Shown: one piece after another, positions 56,480-64,000 of the stretch
How the letters are laid out: each line of letters begins with the position of its first letter
Position numbering within the stretch: the first letter of the stretch is position 1
Made by a program: the position numbers and the translations under genes
DNA from: Odobenus rosmarus divergens
Taxonomy: Eukaryota > Chordata > Mammalia > Carnivora > Odobenidae
Assembly: GCF_000321225.1 (NCBI RefSeq)
Contig: NW_004450303.1
Location: 3,493,940 to 3,557,939, forward strand
Direction: 5' to 3'
DNA length: 64,000 nt
Notes under the pieces: generated by a model
Told to the model about the DNA's origin: nothing
Seen by the model: the letters and a program-made list of their open reading frames with translations, nothing else
Database searches by the model: none

Positions 56480-57640
56480 ATATAAATATTTAAAATTTTA
56501 AAATAGTTTAATAGTGTTTATTTCCGCCCCTTTACAAAGTCCATTAAACTAATACCAAATGACAAAAGAGGTATAAACTATAACTAAACAACAACAGAAA
56601 AGGAGATATCAGCAAATTAGAAATTCCTACAAGTTCTAGAAGACGAAAAGAGGAAATAATAGAGAAGTAGGTGAAGGGGATGGGAGAATTTTCAGAAATG
56701 GATAAAAACAAGTGTTTTCAAAGTTAATGAGCTGACTGAATTCAACAGAGATTGAACTAATAGAGAACTACGTCGGAGCCATTGTTGTAAAGCTGCCTAA
56801 TATTATTAAGAGAAGATCCTGAAAGATTTTGAAAGAAAAAGGAAAATACAAAATGAGATCAGACTGGCTTTAAGCTTTTAAATGAGCATTTGCACATGTT
56901 ATAAAACATCAAGATAAAGCCTTCAAAGTTCTGGGTAAAAATTATTATTATTTATTATTATTACTTTTTATTGTTATGTTAATCACCATACATTACATCA
57001 TTAGTTTTTGATGTAGTGTTCCATGATTCATTGTTTGTGCATAACACCCAGTGCTCCACGCAGAATGTGCCCTCTTTAATACCCATCACCAGGCTAACCC
57101 ATCCTGCCACCCAAAAATTATTTTTATTTCATATTTTCAATTCAGCATTTCAGTCAATATGTGAATCAAGTGAGCAGTAATGAAGCAGCCACAAATACAA
57201 GGAATTGAATAGTCTACCTGCATTCATGTTGTCTTGGGAAAATCATTGAGAATATGCTGCAGCAAAATGAGGGAGTAAACCAAGAAACAAAATCCTAGAA
57301 GGAGCTGATACAACTTAGAAAGTAGTAATGTGATTTCCTCAGATGAGGTCTATGCAGAAAGCCTCAACAAACAAACAATATAGCTTTGCTCAAAGAAAGA
57401 ACTCTAGGAAGGCCATTTTGCTGTGGGCTGTACTGAGATTTGGACTATAGCACATAGACAAAACCATAGAATTAAGAGGGTGGGGAAAAAATGAGTCTTT
57501 AAAGAAGCATTTAATGTAAGTAAAGACAAAAGAAGAAATTAGAAAATCGAGGGAAAACAAAATGTAAAACAGTGATGACATATGGGTATTATTTAGATGT
57601 GTGGAAATAATCATCAGAATAAGAAAAACACATGAACATT
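56480..57640 (+). mobile_element. HAL1-like LINE remnant, split by a young L1
   Basis: GATCAGACTGGCTTTAAGC, GTGAGCAGTAATGAAGCAGC and AATGAGGGAGTAAACCAAGA resemble ORF1-derived HAL1/L1 text. The young L1 at 56947-57112 sits inside it. No open frame survives. Confidence 0.45.
56947..57112 (-). mobile_element. Young carnivore L1, 5'-truncated 3' end only
   Basis: Minus-strand L1 3'UTR end with an (ATT)n-rich tail. AAAAATTATT flanks it on both sides. Identical to 37485-37650 over the shared 136 or so bases, but it reaches a few bases further 5' (CTGCCACCC). Confidence 0.92.
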
Positions 57641-57890
57641 TAAAAATGGTTGCTCTCCAGAAAGAGAGCTAAGTATGAGGAAGATGGGATTGAGAAATGC
57701 TGTGAACAACATCAGAGCTCTTCGCTCATATAATTTTTTAAAAAGTCATATGAAAATTTTACTTTGAAAATAATCTAAAGGATTAGAAATATGTAAACAA
57801 TTGTTTAGAACTTGTCATAGACAAGACAAAACGAAAGCCTAAAGGGAAAGGCTGATTTATTTAGTATTCACACTCACTTTTTTCTTTATT
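57641..57890. other. Unassigned AT-rich sequence
   Basis: No repeat landmark or frame was seen. Confidence 0.5.
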
Positions 57891-58085
57891 ATTTTTAGAG
57901 ATTTTATTTATTTATTTGTCAGAGAGAGAGACAGAGCGCACAAGCAGGGGGAGCAACAAACAGAGGGAGAGGGAGAAGCGGGCTCCCACTGAGCAAGGAG
58001 TCCGATTTGGGACTCGATCCAGGACCCTGGGATCATGACCTGAGATGAAGGCAGACGCCTAACCGACTGAGCCAACCAGTCGCCC
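57891..58085 (-). mobile_element. SINEC insertion
   Basis: Reversed tail GAGATTTTATTTATTTATTT, head CTGAGCCAACCAGTCGCCCC. Flanks CTTTTTTCTTTATT / CTCTTTTCCTTTAT form a decayed duplication. The 86-codon minus-strand frame across it is an artefact. Confidence 0.93.
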
Positions 58086-58094
58086 CTCTTTTCC

Positions 58095-59545
58095 TTTATC
58101 AAATGTTTCCTGAAAATGTACAACATGCCAAGCATTGTTATGAGGGTTTTGGATTCAGCAACAAACAAAACAAACCCAAATCCTTGATCTCGGTGAGTTT
58201 ACATTCTAGCAGAATAGAATATAATAAACAAGAAGCAACAGATTAGTAAATTACATACTATTTTAAAATAAAGAAAAATTTAGAGCACAGCAAAGGATGA
58301 TCCAGAATGATAGGATATTGGCGGGGGCGGGGGGGCACTGTTAAAGTTTTAAATAAAGTATTCGTTGAGAAGGTAATACTTTATCAAGACATTAAAGAAA
58401 GTCGGGGAGTTGGCTACCTGGGTATCTGAGGGAAGAATATTTATTCCAAGAAGAGAGAACAGTGAGGGCAAAGGCTCTAAGTCAGGAGCATGATTGATGT
58501 ATTCACAGAACAAAAAGGAACCAGAACAGAGTCAGCAGGCAGGATAATAGTGAGAAATTAGAGCAAAGTGTTAGATGGAACACCAAATCATGTAGGGACA
58601 CAAAAGCCTTTATATGAAATTTGGCTTTTACTCTGAGTGAAATGGATGATTTTAAGACATTGAGTAGACACATGGCATGGTCTGCCTTTTATAAAAATCA
58701 CCATGCATGACTAATCTGTTCAATATGTGCTGAGGTGGGGCTGGGATGGTTGACAGAGGCTAGTCAGATTATTGTTACAGTCCATGTAATGGTGGCTCAG
58801 ACCAAGCTGTCACACTGGAGGTGATAAGATGTGATCATATTTTGGATGCATTTTGAAGTTTGAGACAAGGTGATTTTCTGACCGATTAGATGGAAAAAGA
58901 GAGTGGTTAAGGATGAGTCCATTTTTTGGCCTAAGTAACTGGAAAGATAGATTCGATATTAACTAAAAAGGGGGAATTGTGAGTAGATTAGGTCTGGGGC
59001 AAGAAACTGGAGATTGGTTTGGGGCATGTGCAGTTTGAGATGTCTATTTGACATCTAAGATGCTGAGTAGGTACGCAGTTAGTCTTATGGGTCTAGCGTC
59101 TGAGGAAGGACATCTTTTTATTGTTTAAGGCACAAATTTGGAAAGTATTATAGATAAGTAGATTGGATTTAAGGCCTTGCGACTAGGGCACGTCACCAAG
59201 GGCGTGCATACGGATAGAAAAGAGAAGAGATGGATGAGGAGAGAAGAAAACAGCAAAGCCAGGTGGAAAGAACACCCAGGGGAGTTGCAGGAAAACTGGT
59301 AGAGTGTGGTCCTGGAAGCCAGTTAGAGAAAGTATATCACGGAGGAGAGAATGATCAACCATTAAATGCTGTTAATCGATCAAATAAGATGAGGACTGAG
59401 AATTAGCTGTTTTATTTTGCTAGGTGAATGTCAGCAGTGACTTTGACAAGTGCCGTTTTGGGGAATTGGTGGAGGTAAAAACCTAGTCGGATGGGTTCAA
59501 GGAGTATGGCACTAATGTGCAGATCACTGGAGTAATGCATCAATA
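58095..59545 (-). mobile_element. L2 LINE, long antisense fragment (about 1.45 kb)
   Basis: AACATGCCAAGCATTGTTAT, GTGAGTTTACATTCTAGCAG, GAAGGTAATACTTTATCAAG, GGGCAAAGGCTCTAAGTCAG, GGCTTTTACTCTGAGTGAAA, ATTGTTACAGTCCATGTAAT, ACAAGGTGATTTTCTGACCG and AAATAAGATGAGGACTGAGA are in the reversed L2 order. This is the longest and best-kept L2 in the window. It is non-functional. Confidence 0.75.
58319..58337 (+). repeat. G-rich tract within L2
   Basis: GGCGGGGGCGGGGGGGC gives G-runs of 5 and 7, unusual in this AT-rich window. Quadruplex formation is possible but not shown. Confidence 0.85.
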
Positions 59546-59574
59546 TTAAACATTTATGAATGAACCTTTGTGCA

Positions 59575-60219
59575 CAGTTGTTGGGAATACAAATTGCTGC
59601 AGCCAAAATAGTGTGGAGTTTCCCTGAAAAATTAAAAATGGAAAAACTATATGATCCAGTAATTCCACTAATGAGTACTTAGCCCCCCAAAAGAAAACCC
59701 CTAATTCAAAAAGATATATGGATCCCGTGTTTATTGCAGCATTATTTATAATAGCCAAAATATGGAAGCAATCTAAATATCCATCAATAGATAAAGAGGA
59801 TGTTGTATATATACACAATGGACTATTACTCAGCCATAAAAAAGAATGAGATTTTGCCATTTGTTACAACGTGGATGGATTATATAGAGGATATAATGCT
59901 ATGTGAAAGAAGTCAGACAGAAAAAGACAAATACCACTTGACTTCACTCATATGTGGAATTTAAGAAACAAAACAAATAAACAAAGATAAAAAGAGACAA
60001 ACCAAAAGTCAGACTCTTAACTATAGAGAACAAACTGATGGTTAACAGAGGAGAGGTGGGTCAGGGGCTGGGTGAAATAGGTGAAGGAGATTAAAAATAC
60101 ACTTACATGATGAACACTGAATAATGTATAGAAATGTTGAATGATTATATTGTACTCCTGAAACATATAACACTATATGTTAACTATACTTCAGTAAATA
60201 AATAAACAAACAAACAAAC
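59575..60219 (+). mobile_element. Carnivore L1 ORF2 end and 3'UTR, sense
   Basis: TTTATTGCAGCATTATTTAT, AATAGCCAAAATATGGAAGC, ACTCAGCCATAAAAAAGAAT, AAGTCAGACAGAAAAAGACA, TTGTACTCCTGAAACATATA and ACTTCAGTAAATAAATAAAC are the typical L1 end, closing in (AAAC)n at 60199-60219. Divergence is moderate, younger than the L1M remnants. The 104-codon frame on the minus strand (59546-59860) is an antisense artefact. Confidence 0.88.
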
Positions 60220-60329
60220 TGAGGGGAAAAATTATGCATAACAAGGAGCACCACAACAAATTAAACAAGCAAACTAAAACCGGGTACCTAACCAAGCACT
60301 AAAATATGTTCATTATATAAGAGACTCCA

Positions 60330-61130
60330 ACAAATCATTTAGAAAAAGGTAATCCAATGGGAGAATAAGCAAAGCATATAAATAAGCAATTCATAGAAAA
60401 GGAAATAATAATGCACACTTAGTATAAAACAGGATGCTCAAACTCAGAAGAAATCAGGAAATTTCTATTATTTATTTATTTATTTATTTATCTGTCTATT
60501 TATTTAGAGAGGGAGAGATGTGGGAAGTGGCACAGAGGGAGACGGAGAAAGAGAATCCCAAGCAGGCTCCACACCCAGTGCATAGCCTGACATGGGGCCC
60601 GATCTCATTACCCTGTGAGACCATGACCTGAGCCAAAATCAAGAGTTGGACATTTAATTGACTGAGTCACCCAGGCGCCCTGCAATGTCCATTTAAATGG
60701 AGACTAAATACCATTACAACTGACCAAATTTAAAAGTTTAGCAATATCAAAAATTGACGAGTTTATGGGTAAAAGTTACTTTTATAAGCAATTTATACAC
60801 TGAAGAATAGCATATATAGCCATTTTAAGGGGGAATTTCATGGTCTATATTTAATTATTAAGATATCCTCCTTATGACCCAGCATTATTTAATGTGAAAT
60901 TGGTTATATTAATAAAAATAGAAAATGACCTAAGTTGCTACAAATGTGCTTTTAAAAATCTCTAATATGAGCCTAGTTTAGATTTATATAGCCGTAAACA
61001 AAATAAGGTATTCTATGTGTTTTGAAACAGAAAGTACTTAAAGAAATACCGTTAAATGAAAGAAATAGCAAGTACAAAATAACATTTTTAGTATAATCTT
61101 GGGATTCAAGGTGATCCAAAATAGCATCTT
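60330..61130 (+). mobile_element. Ancient L1M ORF2 3' part, sense, split by a SINE
   Basis: TAAGCAATTCATAGAAAAGG, TTATGACCCAGCATTATTTA, AATAGAAAATGACCTAAGTT, TATATAGCCGTAAACAAAAT and ACCGTTAAATGAAAGAAATA are in L1M ORF2 order. Frames are broken. Confidence 0.65.
60466..60680 (-). mobile_element. SINEC insertion with (TTAT)n tail
   Basis: The tail is a pure-looking TTATTTATTTATTTATTTAT run with CTGTC inside, and the head is CTGAGTCACCCAGGCGCCC. It sits in the L1M fragment. No clean duplication was seen because the left flank is A/T-rich. Confidence 0.92.
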
Positions 61131-61423
61131 CCCTTTCCCCCTCTAAATGTAGAATAATTTGAGAAATTTTTTCAAAAGGGTAAAGGATTCGGGATCATAA
61201 CATGCCCTTATAACTGATAAAACTGATACTATTTGAGGACACATTGGCTTCCCAACAAGAATTAAGAATGATGTCTATATACCCACACCTTACTCAAGGG
61301 TCTCAAGGCTCTGGGCTATGCTTGCCTAGATTTTCCTTCCAAACCCCCCAAACAGAAGACCCACTTCTCTCTTCTAGGATAGAATGAGTGAGAGAATGGA
61401 AAGAAACCATTTCCATCCCCCTT
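61131..61423. other. No recognised feature
   Basis: Short unassigned stretch between the L1M and the SINE fragment. Confidence 0.5.
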
Positions 61424-61466
61424 GATCCTGGAATTGAGTCCCGAATCAGGCTCCTTGCTCAGTGGG
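61424..61466 (+). mobile_element. Isolated internal SINEC fragment (43 bp)
   Basis: GATCCTGGAATTGAGTCCCG to GCTCCTTGCTCAGTGGG is the middle of a SINEC without head, CT-rich part or tail. An inverted L1 piece starts 14 bp later, so a deletion or rearrangement joined two element interiors. Confidence 0.75.
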
Positions 61467-61479
61467 AGGAGAATGGTTA

Positions 61480-61640
61480 AGAGTTTTACTTTTGGTTTGT
61501 CTCTTTTTATCTTTGTTCATTTGTTTTGTTTCTTAAATTCCACATATGAGTGAAGTCAAATGGTATTTGTCTTTTTCTGTCTGACTTATTTCACATAGCA
61601 TTATATCCTCTAGGTCCATCCACATTGTAGCCCATCAATA
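61480..61640 (-). mobile_element. L1 ORF2 end fragment, antisense
   Basis: TTTGGTTTGTCTCTTTTTAT, TTAAATTCCACATATGAGTG, GTCTGACTTATTTCACATAG and CTCTAGGTCCATCCACATTG are the reverse complement of 59860-60020, about nine bases in ten by eye. Confidence 0.88.
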
Positions 61641-61649
61641 GCCCTTTTT

Positions 61650-61960
61650 TTTTTTTAATGAGAAAGGAGTTTGTTTATTCCATGCAAAAGTTAGGGGGCA
61701 GGCAGTCCAGAGTCAGGATGTTGGCTCAGTGATGGGTCTCCCACAGAGTATGCTGGCTCTTTCCATTTGCTCCATCCCATCATTCTTCACAGGCAGCTTC
61801 TTTTTTTTTTTTTGTCCTCATATTTGTCACCTCATGGTCATAATATGATTGTTCCACCTCTGGTCTCAGGTGTGTGCTTCCTGCCCCCAGTGTTGATGAG
61901 AAGGGGCAACAGAAAGGGGTCGAAGATCATGTGACTTGTTATGACCAAGGGGGAGTTTGG
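61650..61960. mobile_element. Unassigned old mammalian interspersed repeat
   Basis: TTTGTTTATTCCATGCAAAA, GGGGGCAGGCAGTCCAGAGT, CTGGCTCTTTCCATTTGCTC and CACCTCATGGTCATAATATG are familiar from a mammalian repeat I cannot name. T-runs lie at 61647-61659 and 61800-61813. Confidence 0.4.
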
Positions 61961-62039
61961 ATTCATCTGAAATATCTGGATTTTTATACTGAAAACATAA
62001 TCATGTATTACTTAAGTAATTATAAATAAGTAAAATTAA

Positions 62040-62215
62040 ATTCACATAAATACTTGGAAATTGATTTTAATTAAGTGCCTATAATGATTAAACTCAAAAT
62101 ATAAATACAGATTTGTGGTCATTACACCTCAATTATTACAGCAATTACATATGTAAGCTTCTCAAAAGATGTTAACTACATTCTCAATCTCTATAGCAAC
62201 ATACAACAGGAAACA
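62040..62215. repeat. Unassigned ancient repeat, copy B
   Basis: TTAAGTGCCTATAATGATTA, AACTCAAAATATAAATACAG, ATTTGTGGTCATTACACC and ATTACATATGTAAGCTTCTC align with 55595-55760 in the same direction. Confidence 0.5.
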
Positions 62216-62239
62216 TGGTGTCACTATCACCTTTTCTTT

Positions 62240-62446
62240 TTTCTTTTTTTAAAGTTTTTTTTATTTGAGAGAGAAAGAGCGAGAGAGTCAGGAGGGGGAA
62301 GGGGAAGAGGGAGAGAGAAACTCAAGCAGAGCCTGCACTGAGCAGGGTGCCCAGTGTGGGGCTCATTCTCATGACCCTGAGACCACAACCTGAGCCAAAA
62401 CCAAGAGTCTGTCGCTTAACTGACTGAGCCACCCAGGCGCCCCCAA
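62240..62446 (-). mobile_element. SINEC insertion
   Basis: Reversed tail TTTTTTCTTTTTTTAAAGTT, head CTGAGCCACCCAGGCGCCCC. TATCACCTTTTCTTT is repeated exactly at 62225-62239 and 62448-62462. Confidence 0.96.
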
Positions 62447-62462
62447 TTATCACCTTTTCTTT

Positions 62463-63427
62463 CACAAATCAGTGAAATAGCACTTAATTTCTCAAAATGA
62501 ATCACCAACAATAAAATGTTCCTTATAAATACTGTTGGCCCTTTCTTCCTTCTGAGAGGGATATTCTTTATTTTATTTTATTTTTTTCTGACTTATTCAA
62601 AAAGACTTCCTCCCTTAGCCTCATTTTAGACCATAATCTCTATGGAGTGTCTTTTGAAATTCTCTTATTCTAGTTGTGTTCACACACCAGCACCCCCACA
62701 TTCATACCTAGTAGGCACAAAGTTCATTACCTCTAAACATTATTTTTTCAATAGAAAAATGATAAAGGAATTTTCCTCTGCTTCTGGAGTATAGTGTGCT
62801 CTTGGACAATACACTTAATAAAAAACATTGGGGTTTCAAAAAATCAAAATTAGAAAGATGAAATCTTGGAAGAGTACACTTTACATTTCCTTCAGTCAGA
62901 AAATGGTCAGGGGACTCTAGAAGTCATAATAGTAACCATTCAAAATCCAGAATGTGCCCCGATCACATGTTTGCTTGCTTTATGGAATTTTACCAATTTT
63001 GTTGCTTAAATGTCGTGTCCTCTACATTGCTTTTCTTTGCTTATCTGGCCTGGAAATTATCCTTCCTCCACTAAATTCTTACAGACCATTTGGTTCTATC
63101 AGGCACTGATTTCCATTGTGATAAGTGATGCTTACCTGCCAAGATCCCTCTCTATTAGCTAGTTTCTGCCTGTGTCATATAACTCATGTCACTGGCACTC
63201 ATCTCGTAGCACTGATATACTACTTCACTATAATTTCTAGAGTCCTTCTAGAGTTCAGTCTGACAGAATTCAATTTGATAAATTTGTTTCTTATATTCCA
63301 AATATACCTCAACCAGTTTAACTTATCAAAAGATCACCGATTTCAGAGCCATTTTTCCAGTGATAATTTGAAAGGGATTACATCAGATTGATGGAGGAAA
63401 TGTTAAGCAAGAATTGTTTCTCTTTTA
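62463..63427. other. No recognised gene or repeat
   Basis: Unique-looking sequence. The 88-codon frame at 63125-63391 has no known domain and no splice framing. Confidence 0.45.
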
Positions 63428-63652
63428 TGGGGCGCCTGGGTGGCTTAGTCAGCTAAGCATTCGACTCATGGTTTCAGCTCAGGTCATGATCTCAGAGTCG
63501 TGAGACTGAGGCCCCTGAGATCAAGCCTGGTGTTAGACTCCCTTCTCGGCACAGAGTCTGCCTGAGACTCTTTCCCCCTCCCTCTCCCTCACCCTCTGCT
63601 CCTCCCCTTGCCTGTGCTCTCTCTCTAAAATAAAAAATAAAGTTAAAAAGAA
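63428..63652 (+). mobile_element. SINEC insertion
   Basis: Head GGGGCGCCTGGGTGGCTTAG, an extra GAGGCCCCTGAGATCAAGCC block in the middle, tail AAAATAAAAAATAAAG. Flanks AAGAATTGTTTCTCTT / AAGAATTGCTTCTCTT (63409-63424, 63653-63668) form the duplication with one mismatch. Confidence 0.95.
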
Positions 63653-63818
63653 AAGAATTGCTTCTCTTCTGAATCTTATTTGTCAAAACCCCTCTGAGAC
63701 TTTTAAAATATGCACAAAGCTTATTTTTAAAAAAAAACACTATAAATTGCATTTAATCTAATATATGTTCACTATAAAAAGTTCATAAAAAATATAAAAA
63801 TAGGACAAAAGCATCTTA

Positions 63819-64000
63819 GCGGCACTTGGGTGGCTGAGTCAGTTAAGCATCTGACTCTTGATTTCTGCTCAGGTCGTGATCTCAGGGTCATAAGGTGAAG
63901 CTTGGCATGAGGCTCCATGCTGGGCATGAAGCCTGCTTCAGATTCTCTCTCCCTCTCCCTCTGCCCCATCCCCACCCCACCTGTGTGCACACGTGCGCAC
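63819..64000 (+). mobile_element. SINEC insertion, tail cut by window edge
   Basis: Head GCGGCACTTGGGTGGCTGAG, CT-rich part, then CACCTGTGTGCACACGTGCG at the edge. The tail and right duplication lie outside the window. The reversed frame of 72 codons here is an artefact. Confidence 0.92.

Noticed and set aside
59546..59860. 104-codon minus-strand frame
   Set aside because: It is the antisense of an L1 ORF2 end.
1..64000. CRISPR arrays, operons, phage or plasmid features
   Set aside because: The sequence is plainly vertebrate nuclear DNA; evenly spaced repeats with unique spacers were not seen.

Overview
This window is mammalian nuclear DNA from a carnivoran. The clearest marker is the tRNA-derived Can-SINE (SINEC) family: about 28 copies or fragments, each with a head reading GGGCGCCTGGGTGGCTCAGT on one strand, a CT-rich stretch and an (AAATA)n/poly-A tail. 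The head wording and the three short 3' ends of a young carnivore L1 fit a caniform outside the dogs (bear, seal or mustelid-like) better than a dog or cat. The species call is inference from repeat style only.

No convincing protein-coding exon, rRNA, tRNA, CRISPR array or bacterial gene is present. The longest open frame is 115 codons, reading frames are scattered on both strands, and most lie in repeats or AT-rich DNA. The window looks like a gene desert or the inside of a very large intron. There is no CpG island; CpG clusters are confined to young SINEs.

Layout. 1-1.2 kb: the 3' end of a MaLR LTR followed by MaLR internal sequence. 1.3-3.4 kb: an antisense ancient L1 carrying two SINEs. 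4.4-4.9 kb: an antisense MLT1-like LTR. 6.5-8.0 kb: L1M 3'UTR pieces. 8.4-11.2 kb: a degraded ERVL-type retrovirus interior, with a recognisable reverse-transcriptase portion at its 3' side. 14.8 and 17.8 kb: two identical 218-bp copies of one sequence, the second inside an ancient L1 running 17.6-21.1 kb. 24.5-25.0 kb: a class I-like solo LTR. 26.7-27.8 and 46.2-47.7 kb: two homologous ancient repeats, the second split by an MLT1 LTR. 31.2 kb: a perfect 21-bp-arm hairpin. 37-39 kb: an ancient L1 3' end split by a young L1, then more young insertions. 51-59.5 kb: several L2 and MIR remnants, an MLT1-like LTR and a HAL1-like stretch. 59.6-61.6 kb: L1 fragments including an inverted pair. 61.6-64 kb: further SINEs, the last cut by the window edge.

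The elements do not form a functional pathway. They are a layered insertion record: MIR, L2, HAL1-like, L1M and MaLR/ERVL remnants form the old layer, and SINEC and young L1 insertions with perfect target-site duplications form the recent layer. I found no new biological system. The best second-look items are the 218-bp perfect duplication and several near-perfect short hairpins, which resemble template-switch products. Family names come from memory of consensus sequences, and subfamily calls need RepeatMasker.
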